NCBI GenBank assembly: GCA_041687115.1
Contig: JAWLCP010000002.1
Coordinates: forward strand, 1 to 64,000
From: SKLM01 sp041687115
Lineage (GTDB): Bacteria; Chloroflexota; Anaerolineae; B4-G1
Direction: 5' to 3'
DNA: 64,000 bases
This document shows positions 24,027 through 32,991 of the stretch, one piece after another (within the stretch, counting starts at the first letter, position 1; the number at the start of each line of letters is the position of its first letter). The position numbers were made by a program, and so were the translations under genes. Below the pieces are notes generated by a model that had not been told where the DNA came from, searched no databases, and worked only from the letters and a program-made list of their open reading frames with translations.

Positions 24027-26099
24027 CTAGGAGCTTTGCTCCCGTTGGTGCGCCTCCACGATCTCCTCCGTCAGGTGCGAGGGCACCTGTTCGTAGTGAT
24101 CGAACGCCATCGAGTAGAGCCCGCGACCCTGGGTCAAGCTTCGCAAGTCCGTGGCATACCGCTGCATCTCGGCGAACGGGACCAGCGCGTTTATGACGGT
24201 CTTTCCAGCGCTCTGGTCCATCCCCTGGACCTGGGCCCGCCTCGTGTTCAGGTCCCCGATGATGTCACCGGTGTACTCCTCCGGCACGGTGACCGATACC
24301 TTGTATATCGGCTCAAGGAGCACCGGCCCGGCACCTCGGACGACCTTCTTGAACACCTCACGCCCCGCAATCTGGAAGGCGATGTCCTTCGAGTCGACCG
24401 GGTGCTCCTTGCCATCGTAGACGGTGGCCCGAAGATCCACCACGGGATACCCAGCGATGACGCCCTGCTCTATCACCTGCCTGATCCCCTTTTCGATCGA
24501 GCCCTGAAACCCGGTGGATATGGCACCTCCGCTTACCTTCCACTCATACTCGAAGCCGGCGCCGCGGGGCAGTGGCTCGACCCTCAGGTGGACCTCGGCG
24601 AACTGACCAGCACCGCCGGTCTGTTTCTTGTGGCGATACTGGTCGGCATAGGTGCGCGTGACCGTCTCCCGATAGGGCACCTTCGGCGTCGACGTCTCTA
24701 CTTCCACGTCGAATCGATTCGACATGCGTTGGATGGCGATGTCCAGGTGGGCTCCACCCATTCCCTGAAGGAGCATCTGCTTCGTGCTCGGCTCTTGGTG
24801 CCACTGGAGCGTCGGATCTTCTTCGCAGATTCGGCTCATGGTGGGGCCGAGCTTCGCCTGATCGGCCTTGCTCTTTGGCGAGACGGCCACACTGTAAACG
24901 GGCGACGGGAAGACCGGCCCTGGCAACGTCACGGGATGGTCCTCGTCGCACAGCGTGTCGCCGGTCAGCGTGTTGGCTAGCTTCGCGACTGCGCCGATGT
25001 CTCCAGGTCGGAGGTGGGGCACGCTGATTTGCTCCTTCCCGCGCATCACATATAGCTGGCCGAGTCGCTCCTCTTCATCAGCCCGGCTATTGTACACGCG
25101 GGTGTCCGATCGCATGACGCCGCGGTAGACCCGGAAGTAGGTCAGCTTGCCCACGTAGGGGTCGGCCGTCGTCTTGAAGACCAGCGCGGTCAGCGGACCG
25201 TCTTCATCCGGTCTGATCTCCTCATCCCCGGAGGGGCCTTCCGCCGTGACTGGTTCTCGATCCGCAGGAGATGGAGCGTAGTTGACCACGGCATCGAGCA
25301 GGGCCTTCGTCCCGATGTTCTCCGTAGCTGCTGTGACCATCACCGGCACGGTCGCACCCTCCAGGATTGCCCTTCGAAGCCCGCGCTGGATCTCCTCCTC
25401 GGAAAGGCTCTCCCCCTCGAGGTACTTCATGATCAGCTCATCATCCGCCTCGGCCGCAGCCTCGATCAGTTGAACCCGCGCATCCTCTGCCTGATCGGCC
25501 ATGTCGCTGGGGATATCCGCCACCTTTCCTTCTGTGCCCAGCAGCGCTCGCATGTTCACCAGATCGACCACGCCGGTGCATTTCTCTGCGGTTCCAATCG
25601 GCAGGTGGGTGAGGATGAAGTTCTCCCCAAAGCTCTCCTCAAGTTCTTCCATGATGTGGTCAAGGTGGACATTCTCTCGATTGATCTTGTTGACCACGAT
25701 CATACGCGGGAGGTTCTGCTCGTCAGCGAATTTCCACACCAGCTCGGTTCCCACCTCGACCCCGGACACGGCATCTACCACAACCAGCGCTCCATCCGCT
25801 ACTCGCACTGCGCTCTTGACCTCCCCGACGAAGTCCGTGTAGCCGGGGGTGTCAATCACGTTGATCTTATGCCCTTGCCATTCAACGGGAACCAGGGCCA
25901 GGTTGAGGGAGATGTGGCGGCGTCTTTCCTCTTCGTCGTAGTCGGAGACGGTGGTGCCATCCTCCACGCTTCCCATGCGGTTGATTGCACCACTGGAGTA
26001 CACCATCGCCTCCGCAAGAGAGGTTTTCCCGGAGCTGCCGTGACCGAGCAGAACAACGTTCCGCAATTGTTCAGTATGATAGTCCTTCGTTGACACCAT
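24027..26099 (-). CDS. fusA: Elongation factor G-like translational GTPase (EF-G paralogue)
   Basis: A 690-residue GTPase with full EF-G domain order I-V. It has the divergent P-loop GHGSSGKTSLAEAM instead of the canonical GHVDHGKTT. It also has RMGSVEDGTTVSDYDEEE in the switch region, IDTPGYTDF as G3 and VNKINRE in place of NKMD. The paralogous EF-G-like family (EF-G2) shows this same pattern. No rpsL/rpsG/tuf neighbours are present, which also argues against the housekeeping fusA. It may act in ribosome recycling, stress or as a helper; the function is not established. AAGGAG lies 12 bases upstream of the ATG. Confidence 0.85.
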   Translation of the reverse strand: MVSTKDYHTEQLRNVVLLGHGSSGKTSLAEAMVYSSGAINRMGSVEDGTTVSDYDEEERRRHISLNLALVPVEWQGHKINVIDTPGYTDFVGEVKSAVRVADGALVVVDAVSGVEVGTELVWKFADEQNLPRMIVVNKINRENVHLDHIMEELEESFGENFILTHLPIGTAEKCTGVVDLVNMRALLGTEGKVADIPSDMADQAEDARVQLIEAAAEADDELIMKYLEGESLSEEEIQRGLRRAILEGATVPVMVTAATENIGTKALLDAVVNYAPSPADREPVTAEGPSGDEEIRPDEDGPLTALVFKTTADPYVGKLTYFRVYRGVMRSDTRVYNSRADEEERLGQLYVMRGKEQISVPHLRPGDIGAVAKLANTLTGDTLCDEDHPVTLPGPVFPSPVYSVAVSPKSKADQAKLGPTMSRICEEDPTLQWHQEPSTKQMLLQGMGGAHLDIAIQRMSNRFDVEVETSTPKVPYRETVTRTYADQYRHKKQTGGAGQFAEVHLRVEPLPRGAGFEYEWKVSGGAISTGFQGSIEKGIRQVIEQGVIAGYPVVDLRATVYDGKEHPVDSKDIAFQIAGREVFKKVVRGAGPVLLEPIYKVSVTVPEEYTGDIIGDLNTRRAQVQGMDQSAGKTVINALVPFAEMQRYATDLRSLTQGRGLYSMAFDHYEQVPSHLTEEIVEAHQREQSS

Positions 26100-26270
26100 G
26101 TAGACAGTGACTCCTTACATCTAGTCTGTATACGCCAGGCACAACAGACAAGACCGAACTGGTGGCAAACCAGGGTTCCAGTTCACGTCCTATGTCTTGC
26201 GCTGTGGCCGGTTGCACTCAGATCGTCGATGACAATGAGGTATTCTAAACGAGAATGGCGGGCCTGTCAA

Positions 26271-26299
26271 TTGCCCAACCTGATGAACGGTAGTACACT
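26271..26299 (+). promoter_or_regulatory. Candidate tnaA promoter
   Basis: TTGCCC (26271-26276), 17-bp spacer, TACACT (26294-26299). The predicted start gives a leader of about 43 bases ending in the tnaA ribosome site AAAGGAGA. No TnaC-like leader peptide is seen. Confidence 0.5.
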
Positions 26300-26348
26300 A
26301 TGAGCCACTCGACAGGCGCCACCAGCTGGCAGAAGAAAGGAGACCATC

Positions 26349-27725
26349 GTGGCCGAGTTTCCCATCGAACCGTTCAAGATCAAGGTCGTGGAGCCGATCC
26401 GCAGGACGACGCCCGAGGAGCGAGAGGGGATTCTGAGCACGTCGGGCTACAATCTCTTCGCCGTGCGGGCCGAGGATATCTATATCGACCTCTTGACCGA
26501 TTCCGGCACAGCCGCCATGTCCGATAGTCAGTGGGCAGGGATGATGATTGGCGACGAGAGCTATGCGGGCTGTCGGAACTTCTTGAACCTGGAGGAGGCC
26601 GTCGCATCCATCACCGGCTTTCGCCGTTTTCTGCCCACCCATCAAGGTCGGGCGGCCGAGAACGTCCTTTTCGCGTGCATGGTGGAGTCGGGCGACCGGG
26701 TGCCCAGCAACATGCACTTCGACACCACCCAGGCCAACGTCATCGCCCAGGGAGGCGAGCCGGTCGACCTCGTCGCTGACGAGGGCCTCGATCCCACCAA
26801 GCACGCCGCGTTCAAAGGGAACATAGACCTGGAGAAGCTCGAGGCTTTCATTGAGGAGACCGGGCCCGAGGCCATCCCGTTGGGAATGCTCACGATCACG
26901 AACAACTCTGGCGGGGGGCAGCCCGTTTCGATGGCGAATATCCGCGCCACCGCCGAGATCCTCCATCGCTACGGCATCCCCTTCTTTCTCGATGCCTGCC
27001 GCTATGCTGAGAACGCCTACTTCATCAAGCTGCGCGATCCCGAGTACGCCGAGACGCCCGTCCTCGAGATCGCTCGGGAGATGTTCTCCTACGCGGATGG
27101 GTGCACGATGTCGGCGAAGAAAGATGCCCTGGTCAATATCGGTGGATTCCTCGCCATGAACGATGAGTGGCTCTTCGAACAAGCCCGCCAGGAGCTGATC
27201 ATCCGCGAGGGCTTCCCCACCTACGGTGGCCTGGCCGGACGCGACCTGGAGGCCGTCGCGCGTGGGCTATGGGAGGGTCTCGACGAGGACTACCTGGCTT
27301 ACCGCATTGCCCACACCAAGTATCTGGCCGATCGCCTGAGCGAGGAGGGCATCCCCATTCTCGAGCCCCCGGGTGGACACGCCGTCTACCTCGACGCCAA
27401 GCGCTTCCTACCGCACATCCCCCAGGGGCACCTGCCTGGCCAGGCACTCGTCTGCGCCCTCTACCTTCAGGGCGGGATTCGGAGTGTGGAGATTGGCAGC
27501 GTCATGTTCGCTCGGGAGGACTCTCGCACCGGCGAGATCATCTACCCGGAGTTGGAGTTGGTCCGTCTGGCCATTCCACGGCGCGTCTACACGCAAGCTC
27601 ACCTCGACTACGTCGCGGAGACGTGCAGGCACCTGTACCAGAACCGGGAGGAGATCAGTGGCCTGCGCTACACGTACGCGCCAAAGCTCCTGCGCCACTT
27701 CACGGCCCGATTTGAGCCTCTGTAG
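26349..27725 (+). CDS. tnaA: Tryptophanase (PLP-dependent beta-eliminating lyase)
   Basis: A 458-residue member of the tryptophanase/tyrosine phenol-lyase family, which cleaves the amino acid to pyruvate, ammonia and indole or phenol. The family core is obvious: DLLTDSGTAAMSDSQWAGMM, PTHQGRAAEN, GGGQPVSMANIRA, and the PLP lysine in SAKKDALVNIGG near residue 257. Three positions that separate the enzymes are tryptophanase-like: Asp125 (NMHFDTTQ), Ile382 (SVEIGSV) and His450 (LLRHFTARF). Tyrosine phenol-lyase has Thr, Arg and Phe there. The GTG start is well supported by AAAGGAGA. No tryptophan permease is adjacent. Confidence 0.9.
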   Translation: MAEFPIEPFKIKVVEPIRRTTPEEREGILSTSGYNLFAVRAEDIYIDLLTDSGTAAMSDSQWAGMMIGDESYAGCRNFLNLEEAVASITGFRRFLPTHQGRAAENVLFACMVESGDRVPSNMHFDTTQANVIAQGGEPVDLVADEGLDPTKHAAFKGNIDLEKLEAFIEETGPEAIPLGMLTITNNSGGGQPVSMANIRATAEILHRYGIPFFLDACRYAENAYFIKLRDPEYAETPVLEIAREMFSYADGCTMSAKKDALVNIGGFLAMNDEWLFEQARQELIIREGFPTYGGLAGRDLEAVARGLWEGLDEDYLAYRIAHTKYLADRLSEEGIPILEPPGGHAVYLDAKRFLPHIPQGHLPGQALVCALYLQGGIRSVEIGSVMFAREDSRTGEIIYPELELVRLAIPRRVYTQAHLDYVAETCRHLYQNREEISGLRYTYAPKLLRHFTARFEPL

Positions 27726-27781
27726 TCGCTCGGCCCTGGTCCCTGCAGGAAGATGAGCCTGAGAGGGGTGCGGGCGGACGT

Positions 27782-28834
27782 CTAGTTCCCTTTGTCCGTG
27801 TGGGACAGGAAGACGAGGGTGAGGATCACGATGACACCGATGCTCACCAGTGCCACCAGCTTCTGCCACGGGGCTGCGACCAGCGCCAGCAATCCGAACC
27901 CAGCGCAGAAGGTCCAATAGACGAAGACGATCGCTCGCTTTGAGAGACCCAGATCGCGCAGGCGATAATGGAGATGGCCCCGATCCCCCTGGACCGGTGA
28001 GCGCTTGTGGCGTACCCGGTCGAAGATCTGCCAGGCAACGTCGACGATGGGCAGTCCCATGACCATCAGCACTGTTGCCGTCCGCCCTCCGGCGATCAGA
28101 CCCAGGGCGGCCAGCGCATAGCCCAGGAAGAAGGCCCCCGTGCTTCCCATGAAAATCCTCGCCGGCGCAATGTTGAACGGGAGGAACCCTACCAACGCGC
28201 CCATCAGCGCCACCGGCAGAAGCGCGGCGCTGGCCTGGGGCTGGGCCGCGCGATAGCGCATGTGGATTGCCAGGACCAGACAGAGGATCGCTCCCACCCC
28301 AGCGGCGAGCCCGTCGAGCCCGTCCAGCCAGTTGACCGTGTTGATCATGCCCATCACCCACAGGGTCGTCAGCGGAACGTAGACAAGCGGGCCCCATGGG
28401 TAGTCGTTCAGCTTGATGGTGCCGAAGAAGGGCAGGGTGAAGCGCTCCAGCCAGAGCAGGGTGGCCAACGCCACCAGCGAGAGGGTGAACTGGAAGGCGA
28501 ACTGCGGCCAGGGGGAGAGGTTGAAGCGATCGTCCACCAGACCGAACAGGAACGCCGCTGCACCGCCGATCAAGAGCCCCTTGAGGCGGAGGATGTCGTT
28601 CGAACCGTAGCCTGCCGTCAGGGTCCCTCGCCACGCAGCCACGCCGACAGCCGCACTGAATGCCACGAACACGGCCACGCCGCCCAGGCGCGGAACGGCG
28701 CCTGTGTGACGTCGGCGCCCTCCCGGGTGGTCCACGATATCGAATCGCCTGGCCAGGCGCCCGGCGATGGGGGCCATCAGTGCGGCCAGGCCAACCGAGG
28801 TGCCGAAGATGAGGGCGTACTGGTAGAGAGGCAT
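27782..28834 (-). CDS. Polyprenyl-phosphate sugar-1-phosphate transferase (WecA/TagO/MraY family)
   Basis: A 350-residue integral membrane transferase with ten or eleven hydrophobic segments. It transfers a UDP-linked HexNAc-1-phosphate to undecaprenyl phosphate, starting wall-glycopolymer synthesis. Catalytic motifs are present: GLVDDRFNLSP, NTVNWLDGLDGLAAG, FMGSTGAFFLGYAL and GDRGHLHYRLRDLG, the last being the carbohydrate-recognition loop typical of WecA/TagO rather than MraY. No other polymer-synthesis genes are adjacent; upp is the upstream neighbour on the same strand after 49 bases. Confidence 0.88.
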   Translation of the reverse strand: MPLYQYALIFGTSVGLAALMAPIAGRLARRFDIVDHPGGRRRHTGAVPRLGGVAVFVAFSAAVGVAAWRGTLTAGYGSNDILRLKGLLIGGAAAFLFGLVDDRFNLSPWPQFAFQFTLSLVALATLLWLERFTLPFFGTIKLNDYPWGPLVYVPLTTLWVMGMINTVNWLDGLDGLAAGVGAILCLVLAIHMRYRAAQPQASAALLPVALMGALVGFLPFNIAPARIFMGSTGAFFLGYALAALGLIAGGRTATVLMVMGLPIVDVAWQIFDRVRHKRSPVQGDRGHLHYRLRDLGLSKRAIVFVYWTFCAGFGLLALVAAPWQKLVALVSIGVIVILTLVFLSHTDKGN

Positions 28835-28883
28835 GTGAGGATAATTCGAATGGTCTACGCGGGTTTGTGCACGGCCACAGCCG

Positions 28884-29513
28884 TCATCCGGTGCCGAAGA
28901 GCCGATCGCCGGCGTCTCCCAGGCCTGGGACGATCAACCCCTCATCGTTGAGCTGCTCATCCACGGCGGCGAGGAACAGCGGGACATCAGGATGGGCGTC
29001 TGACAGGCGCCGTATCCCCTCGGTCGAGGCGATGACCCCCACGAACTTGATACGTCTGGTTCCCCACTCCTTCAGGATGTCCATCGCCGCTGTCGCTGAT
29101 CCGCCGGTAGCCAGCATGGGATCGAGGACGAGGCACACGTCCACCGTTGGGCTGACGGGCAGGCGGGCGTAGTATTCGATTGGCTGAAGCGTCTGCTCGT
29201 CTCGCCGTAGCCCGATGTGCCACACCTCGGCGTTTGGTATCGAGTTCCACACGCCCTCAACCATGCCCAGCCCGGCGCGGAGAATGGGGACCAACCCGAC
29301 CCGCTCCACCAGGCGATGTTCGTTCGATTGCCCCAAGGGCGTGATGACCGAAACCTCTTCTGTGGCCAGATCAGCCGTGGCCTCATAGGTCAGCAGGACC
29401 GAGATCTCCCGCAGCAGCTCGCGGAACTTCTTTGGATCGGTGCGCTGGTCACGCAGCAGGCCCATCTTGTGCTTCACCAGTGGGTGGGCTGAGACGTGTG
29501 CTTGGGGTGTCAT
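28884..29513 (-). CDS. upp: Uracil phosphoribosyltransferase
   Basis: A 209-residue enzyme converting uracil and PRPP to UMP in pyrimidine salvage. The PRPP-binding motif VLDPMLATGGSATAAMD is present near residue 130. Also visible are LVPILRAGLGMVEG and a C-terminal PGLGDAGDRLFGT that closes the uracil site. The ATG is preceded by a near-perfect ribosome site, AGGAGGTGAACG. A strong promoter (TTGACA-17-TAGAAT) drives it divergently from ruvB. Confidence 0.97.
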   Translation of the reverse strand: MTPQAHVSAHPLVKHKMGLLRDQRTDPKKFRELLREISVLLTYEATADLATEEVSVITPLGQSNEHRLVERVGLVPILRAGLGMVEGVWNSIPNAEVWHIGLRRDEQTLQPIEYYARLPVSPTVDVCLVLDPMLATGGSATAAMDILKEWGTRRIKFVGVIASTEGIRRLSDAHPDVPLFLAAVDEQLNDEGLIVPGLGDAGDRLFGTG

Positions 29514-29541
29514 CGTTCACCTCCTAGAGAATAGTGCGCCC

Positions 29542-29570
29542 ATTCTACTCTCCCATCCGTGCCTTGTCAA
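29542..29570 (-). promoter_or_regulatory. upp promoter
   Basis: Minus-strand TTGACA (29565-29570), 17-bp spacer, TAGAAT (29542-29547), followed by a leader of about 20 bases carrying AGGAGGTG before the upp ATG. Confidence 0.75.
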
Positions 29571-29578
29571 AGGACCGC

Positions 29579-29606
29579 TTTCCATCTCGACCGTTCCTAG
29601 TATAAT
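29579..29606 (+). promoter_or_regulatory. ruvB promoter, leaderless geometry
   Basis: A consensus TATAAT (29601-29606) with a poor -35 TTTCCA (29579-29584) at 16 bp. The ruvB ATG lies ten bases after the -10 and has no Shine-Dalgarno, so a leaderless transcript is expected. Confidence 0.6.
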
Positions 29607-29616
29607 ACCGTCCAGC

Positions 29617-30636
29617 ATGGACGAGAGGATAATCTCACCGGAGCCCGAAGACGACGAGTTCGTCCTCGACCAAGCTCTGCGTCCGCAGCGTCTCCAGGAT
29701 CTGATCGGGCAGGACCATGTCTGCGCCAATCTGTCGATCCTCATTCAAGCGGCTCAGAAGCGTGACGAGGCGATCGATCACGTGTTGCTCTACGGGCCCC
29801 CCGGGCTGGGGAAGACGACCCTGGCCCATATCATCGCCAACGAGATGGACGTGCCTATTCGCGTGACCTCCGGACCAGCGATCGAGCGGACCGGGGACCT
29901 GGCAGCCATCCTCAGCAACCTTCGACATAAGGAGGTCTTCTTCATTGACGAAGTCCATCGCCTCGGTCGCGCGGTGGAGGAGATCCTCTATCCGGCGATG
30001 GAGGACTTCGCGCTTGATTTCGTCATCGGCAAGGGACCTAGCGCACGCTCGATCCGGCTCAATCTCCCTCGCTTCACCGTTGTAGGGGCTACCACACGCC
30101 TCGCGCTGCTGACCGCGCCGCTGAGATCGCGCTTCGGTGCCACGTTCCGCGTGGATTTCTACGATCAAGCAGCGTTGACCACCATCGTGCGGCGTGCCGC
30201 CGGTGTCCTGGAGGTGGAGATCGACCAGAGCGGCGCAGCTGAAATCGCCAGGCGTGGCCGAGGGACGCCTCGGGTGGCTCTCCGGCTCCTGAAACGCGTC
30301 CGCGATTTCGCCCAGGTCCGGGCTGATGGCCACGTCAGCGCCGACGTCGCCTGCGAGGCCCTCGAGATGTTGAACGTGGATCAGAAAGGACTGGACGATG
30401 TGGACCGGCGCGTGCTCTGGACCATCATCGACAAGTTCGACGGAGGACCGGTTGGTCTCGACACCATCGCCGCCGCAGTAAGCGAGGAGCCGGACACCAT
30501 CATGGACGTCATCGAACCGTACCTGCTTCGTCTGGGCTTCCTGGACCGCACGCCCCGGGGACGCGTGGCCACCATCCGAGCGTACAGGCACCTCGATCTC
30601 CCCTACGATCGGTCGGAGCAACCTTCCCTGTTGTGA
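29617..30636 (+). CDS. ruvB: Holliday junction branch-migration ATPase RuvB
   Basis: A 339-residue AAA+ motor that drives branch migration with RuvA. Walker A GPPGLGKTTLAHIIANEM, Walker B VFFIDEVHRL, sensor 1 GATTRLALLTAPLRSRFG and the C-terminal winged helix (GLDTIAAAVSEEPDTIMDVI, then GFLDRTPRGRVAT) are all complete. The ATG at 29617 is chosen because the consensus -10 hexamer ends ten bases before it. The frame is open further upstream but would begin before the promoter. ruvA and ruvC are not in the window. Confidence 0.97.
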   Translation: MDERIISPEPEDDEFVLDQALRPQRLQDLIGQDHVCANLSILIQAAQKRDEAIDHVLLYGPPGLGKTTLAHIIANEMDVPIRVTSGPAIERTGDLAAILSNLRHKEVFFIDEVHRLGRAVEEILYPAMEDFALDFVIGKGPSARSIRLNLPRFTVVGATTRLALLTAPLRSRFGATFRVDFYDQAALTTIVRRAAGVLEVEIDQSGAAEIARRGRGTPRVALRLLKRVRDFAQVRADGHVSADVACEALEMLNVDQKGLDDVDRRVLWTIIDKFDGGPVGLDTIAAAVSEEPDTIMDVIEPYLLRLGFLDRTPRGRVATIRAYRHLDLPYDRSEQPSLL

Positions 30637-30664
30637 CGCCCGGCCCGATATCCAGCGAAATCCG

Positions 30665-30748
30665 GCAGGGGAGAGGAGCCAAGTCCCCCCTCTCTCAGAA
30701 GAGGAGCCGAATGCCCTCTCCCTCTCAGGGAGAGGGTTAGGGTGAGGG
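30665..30748 (+). repeat. Intergenic GGGAGAGGG palindromic repeat (REP-like)
   Basis: Between ruvB and larA lies a low-complexity element whose core is a perfect 10-bp stem CCCTCTCCCT/AGGGAGAGGG (30714-30736) followed by TTAGGGTGAGGG. Read on the minus strand it encodes PHPNPLPERE, the translation by which this widespread bacterial intergenic repeat is often recognised in mis-annotated ORFs. A second, degenerate copy of the CT/GA-rich motif occupies 30665-30710. The element ends ten bases before the larA ATG. Confidence 0.75.
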
Positions 30749-30757
30749 TATTTCTTC

Positions 30758-32077
30758 ATGAAGACAAACCAAGGCCGCAAGTACGAAATCCCATACGGTC
30801 GCTCGACCCTGACCTTCGAACTCCCTCTCGGCATGAAAGGGACGGTCGTGGTCTCCAAGCCGGCACAGCCCCTGGATGATCTCGAGGCGGCTGTCCAGGA
30901 GGCTCTGGCCCATCCCATTGAATCGCCGCCGCTCCGCGAGTTGGCGCGCTCCGGCGACCGCGTCTGTATCGTGTTCACGGACATCACCCGTGCCAGCCCC
31001 GACCACGTGCTGGTCCCGGCCCTCCTGCGAGAGCTGGAGATCGCCGGCGTGCGTGACGACGACATCACACTCCTCTGCGGCATCGGCATGCACCGGCCCT
31101 CCACAGACGAGGAGAAGGTGGTCAAGCTGGGCCCAGACGTGGTCGAGCGCTATCGGGTGATCGACAACGAGCCACGGAACGACGAGGCCCTCGTCGATCT
31201 CGGCACCACCCGGGGGGGCGTGCCCGTGTCCGCGCATCGTGCAGCCGTGCACGCCGACCTGCTGATCGCCACCGGGCTGGTGGAGCCGCACCAGTACGCT
31301 GGCTACTCCGGTGGGCGGAAGACCGTGGCCGTGGGGGCGGCGGGAGAGGAGCTCATCGCATATACCCATGGACCCGGTTTCGTCGACCATCCCGCCACTC
31401 GGCTGGGGCGCATCGAGGGGAACCCTTTCCACGAGGCGATCACGGAGGCGGCGGACCGCGCAGGATTGGACTTCATCCTCAACGTGGTCTTGGACGACGA
31501 AAAGCGGGCGGTGTGTGTCAAGGGCGGGGAGCCGGTGGAGACGCATCGGCAGCTGGTGGGTTTCGCTCGCTCGATCTACGAGGTACCGATCCCTCACCAA
31601 TACGACGCGGTCATCGGTGGGGTGGGGTATCCCAAGGACGCCAATCTCTATCAGGCCAGCCGGGCAGCCTCTTATCTTTTCTTCGCGCCGACGCCGGTGG
31701 TAAAGCCCGGAGGGACCGTCATTGTCCCTGCCCCGTGTGAGGAGGGGGCGGGGGAGGGAGTGGGCGAACAACGCTTCCTCGAAGCGATGCGAGATGCTCC
31801 CGACGTTCAGGGTATTCTCTGCGACGCGCGTGAGCACGGCTATCCACCTGGACAGCAGCGTGCCTTTGTCATGGCGAAGGTGTTGGAGAAAGCGAATGTG
31901 ATCATTGTGGGCAGCGAGTGCCCCGAGGTGGTCGCCGCCTGCAAGATGAAGCCGGCGGAGACCGTGGAGCAGGCGCTGGAGTGGGCCGCGGAGGATCTTG
32001 GACGGGATCTTGAGGTACTCATCGTGCCCCACGCCCTGCTCACACTGCCCGTGGTCAGTTTGGAGGAGCCAGCGTGA
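30758..32077 (+). CDS. larA: LarA-family nickel-dependent racemase/epimerase
   Basis: A 439-residue LarA-like protein. These enzymes use a nickel-pincer nucleotide to racemise or epimerise lactate or other 2-hydroxyacids by hydride transfer. The conserved metal and hydride site can be read as FTDITRAS, GIGMHRPST, GLVEPHQYAGYSGGRKTVAVG (with the cofactor lysine) and the downstream FVDHPATRLG. LarB, LarC and LarE cofactor genes are not in the window. The natural substrate is uncertain because most LarA homologues are not lactate racemases. It overlaps the methyltransferase gene by one base (TGATG), so the two are coupled. Confidence 0.85.
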   Translation: MKTNQGRKYEIPYGRSTLTFELPLGMKGTVVVSKPAQPLDDLEAAVQEALAHPIESPPLRELARSGDRVCIVFTDITRASPDHVLVPALLRELEIAGVRDDDITLLCGIGMHRPSTDEEKVVKLGPDVVERYRVIDNEPRNDEALVDLGTTRGGVPVSAHRAAVHADLLIATGLVEPHQYAGYSGGRKTVAVGAAGEELIAYTHGPGFVDHPATRLGRIEGNPFHEAITEAADRAGLDFILNVVLDDEKRAVCVKGGEPVETHRQLVGFARSIYEVPIPHQYDAVIGGVGYPKDANLYQASRAASYLFFAPTPVVKPGGTVIVPAPCEEGAGEGVGEQRFLEAMRDAPDVQGILCDAREHGYPPGQQRAFVMAKVLEKANVIIVGSECPEVVAACKMKPAETVEQALEWAAEDLGRDLEVLIVPHALLTLPVVSLEEPA

Positions 32078-32955
32078 TGCGAGATCACTTTCTGAGCCGT
32101 TTACGGTCCGGCGACGTCATCGTTGCCGATGGTGCCATGGGCACGATGCTGCAGGAGGCGGGCCTCCCCCCTGGCACGCCTCCCGAAGGCTGGCTGCTGG
32201 AGAGACCTGAGGCCGTGGTCCGGGTCCACCAAGCCTACGTCGAGGCGGGAGCGGATCTGATCCTCACCTGCACGTTCGGCGCCACCCGGCCGCGGCTGGA
32301 ACGGAGTGGGCTCGGCGACCGCCTGGGCGAGATCAACCGGCGGGCTGTGGAGATCGCCCGGGAGGCCGCTGGCCGGGACGGACTTGTGGCTGGCGATATC
32401 GGTCCCACGGGCGAGTTTCTGGCCCCCCTTGGTCGGTTGAGCTACGAGGAAGCCGTCGACATCTTCGCCGAGCAGGCCGAGGCGTTGGCCGATGCCGGTG
32501 TGGACGTCCTCTACATCGAGACGATGGCTGCCCTGGAGGAAGTGAGGGCGGCTGTGGAGGGGGCCCTGCAGGCGGGGGAGGGTACGCCCGTAACTGCGAC
32601 GCTCTCCTTTGATAGCCATGGGCGGACCAACATGGGGGTGCGTCCAGAGGAGGCAGCCGAGGCGCTTCTCGAGCTGGGTGTCGACGCCCTCGGCGGCAAC
32701 TGCGGCGCGACCCTCGATATGACGCTGGGCGCGGTACAGGCGATGCGCGAGGTCGCGCCCCGGACGCCGCTCATCGTCAAGCCAAACGCCGGCAAGCCCC
32801 GGATGGTCGAGGATGAGGTCGTCTACGATGCGACCCCGGAGGACATGGCCGCCTACGCACGCAAGTTCGTGGATCTGAGGGCCAGAATCGTCGGCGGCTG
32901 CTGCGGTTCAACCCCGGAGCACATCGCCGCCATCGCTCGAGCCGTCCGCTCGTGA
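32077..32955 (+). CDS. Homocysteine S-methyltransferase family protein
   Basis: A 292-residue TIM-barrel methyltransferase of the Hcy-binding family (MmuM/BHMT and the N-terminal domain of MetH). Zinc ligands are seen as the cysteine in GGNCGATLDM near residue 207 and the vicinal pair in GGCCGSTPEHI near 275. Early motifs are DGAMGTMLQEAG and LTCTFGATRPRL. The methyl donor cannot be read; S-methylmethionine, betaine or a methylfolate-type partner are all possible. ATG 32077 has GGAGGAG eight bases upstream and overlaps the larA stop. Confidence 0.88.
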   Translation: MRDHFLSRLRSGDVIVADGAMGTMLQEAGLPPGTPPEGWLLERPEAVVRVHQAYVEAGADLILTCTFGATRPRLERSGLGDRLGEINRRAVEIAREAAGRDGLVAGDIGPTGEFLAPLGRLSYEEAVDIFAEQAEALADAGVDVLYIETMAALEEVRAAVEGALQAGEGTPVTATLSFDSHGRTNMGVRPEEAAEALLELGVDALGGNCGATLDMTLGAVQAMREVAPRTPLIVKPNAGKPRMVEDEVVYDATPEDMAAYARKFVDLRARIVGGCCGSTPEHIAAIARAVRS

Positions 32956-32991
32956 GCCGGAGCCCGTGCGGGCCGCATGGTGCGGGGCCCG

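Noticed and set aside
26349..27725. Tyrosine phenol-lyase as the identity of the lyase
   Set aside because: Three discriminating positions are of the tryptophanase type (Asp, Ile, His).
29440..29616. Longer N-terminus for ruvB
   Set aside because: A consensus -10 lies inside the extension and homologues start at the later ATG.
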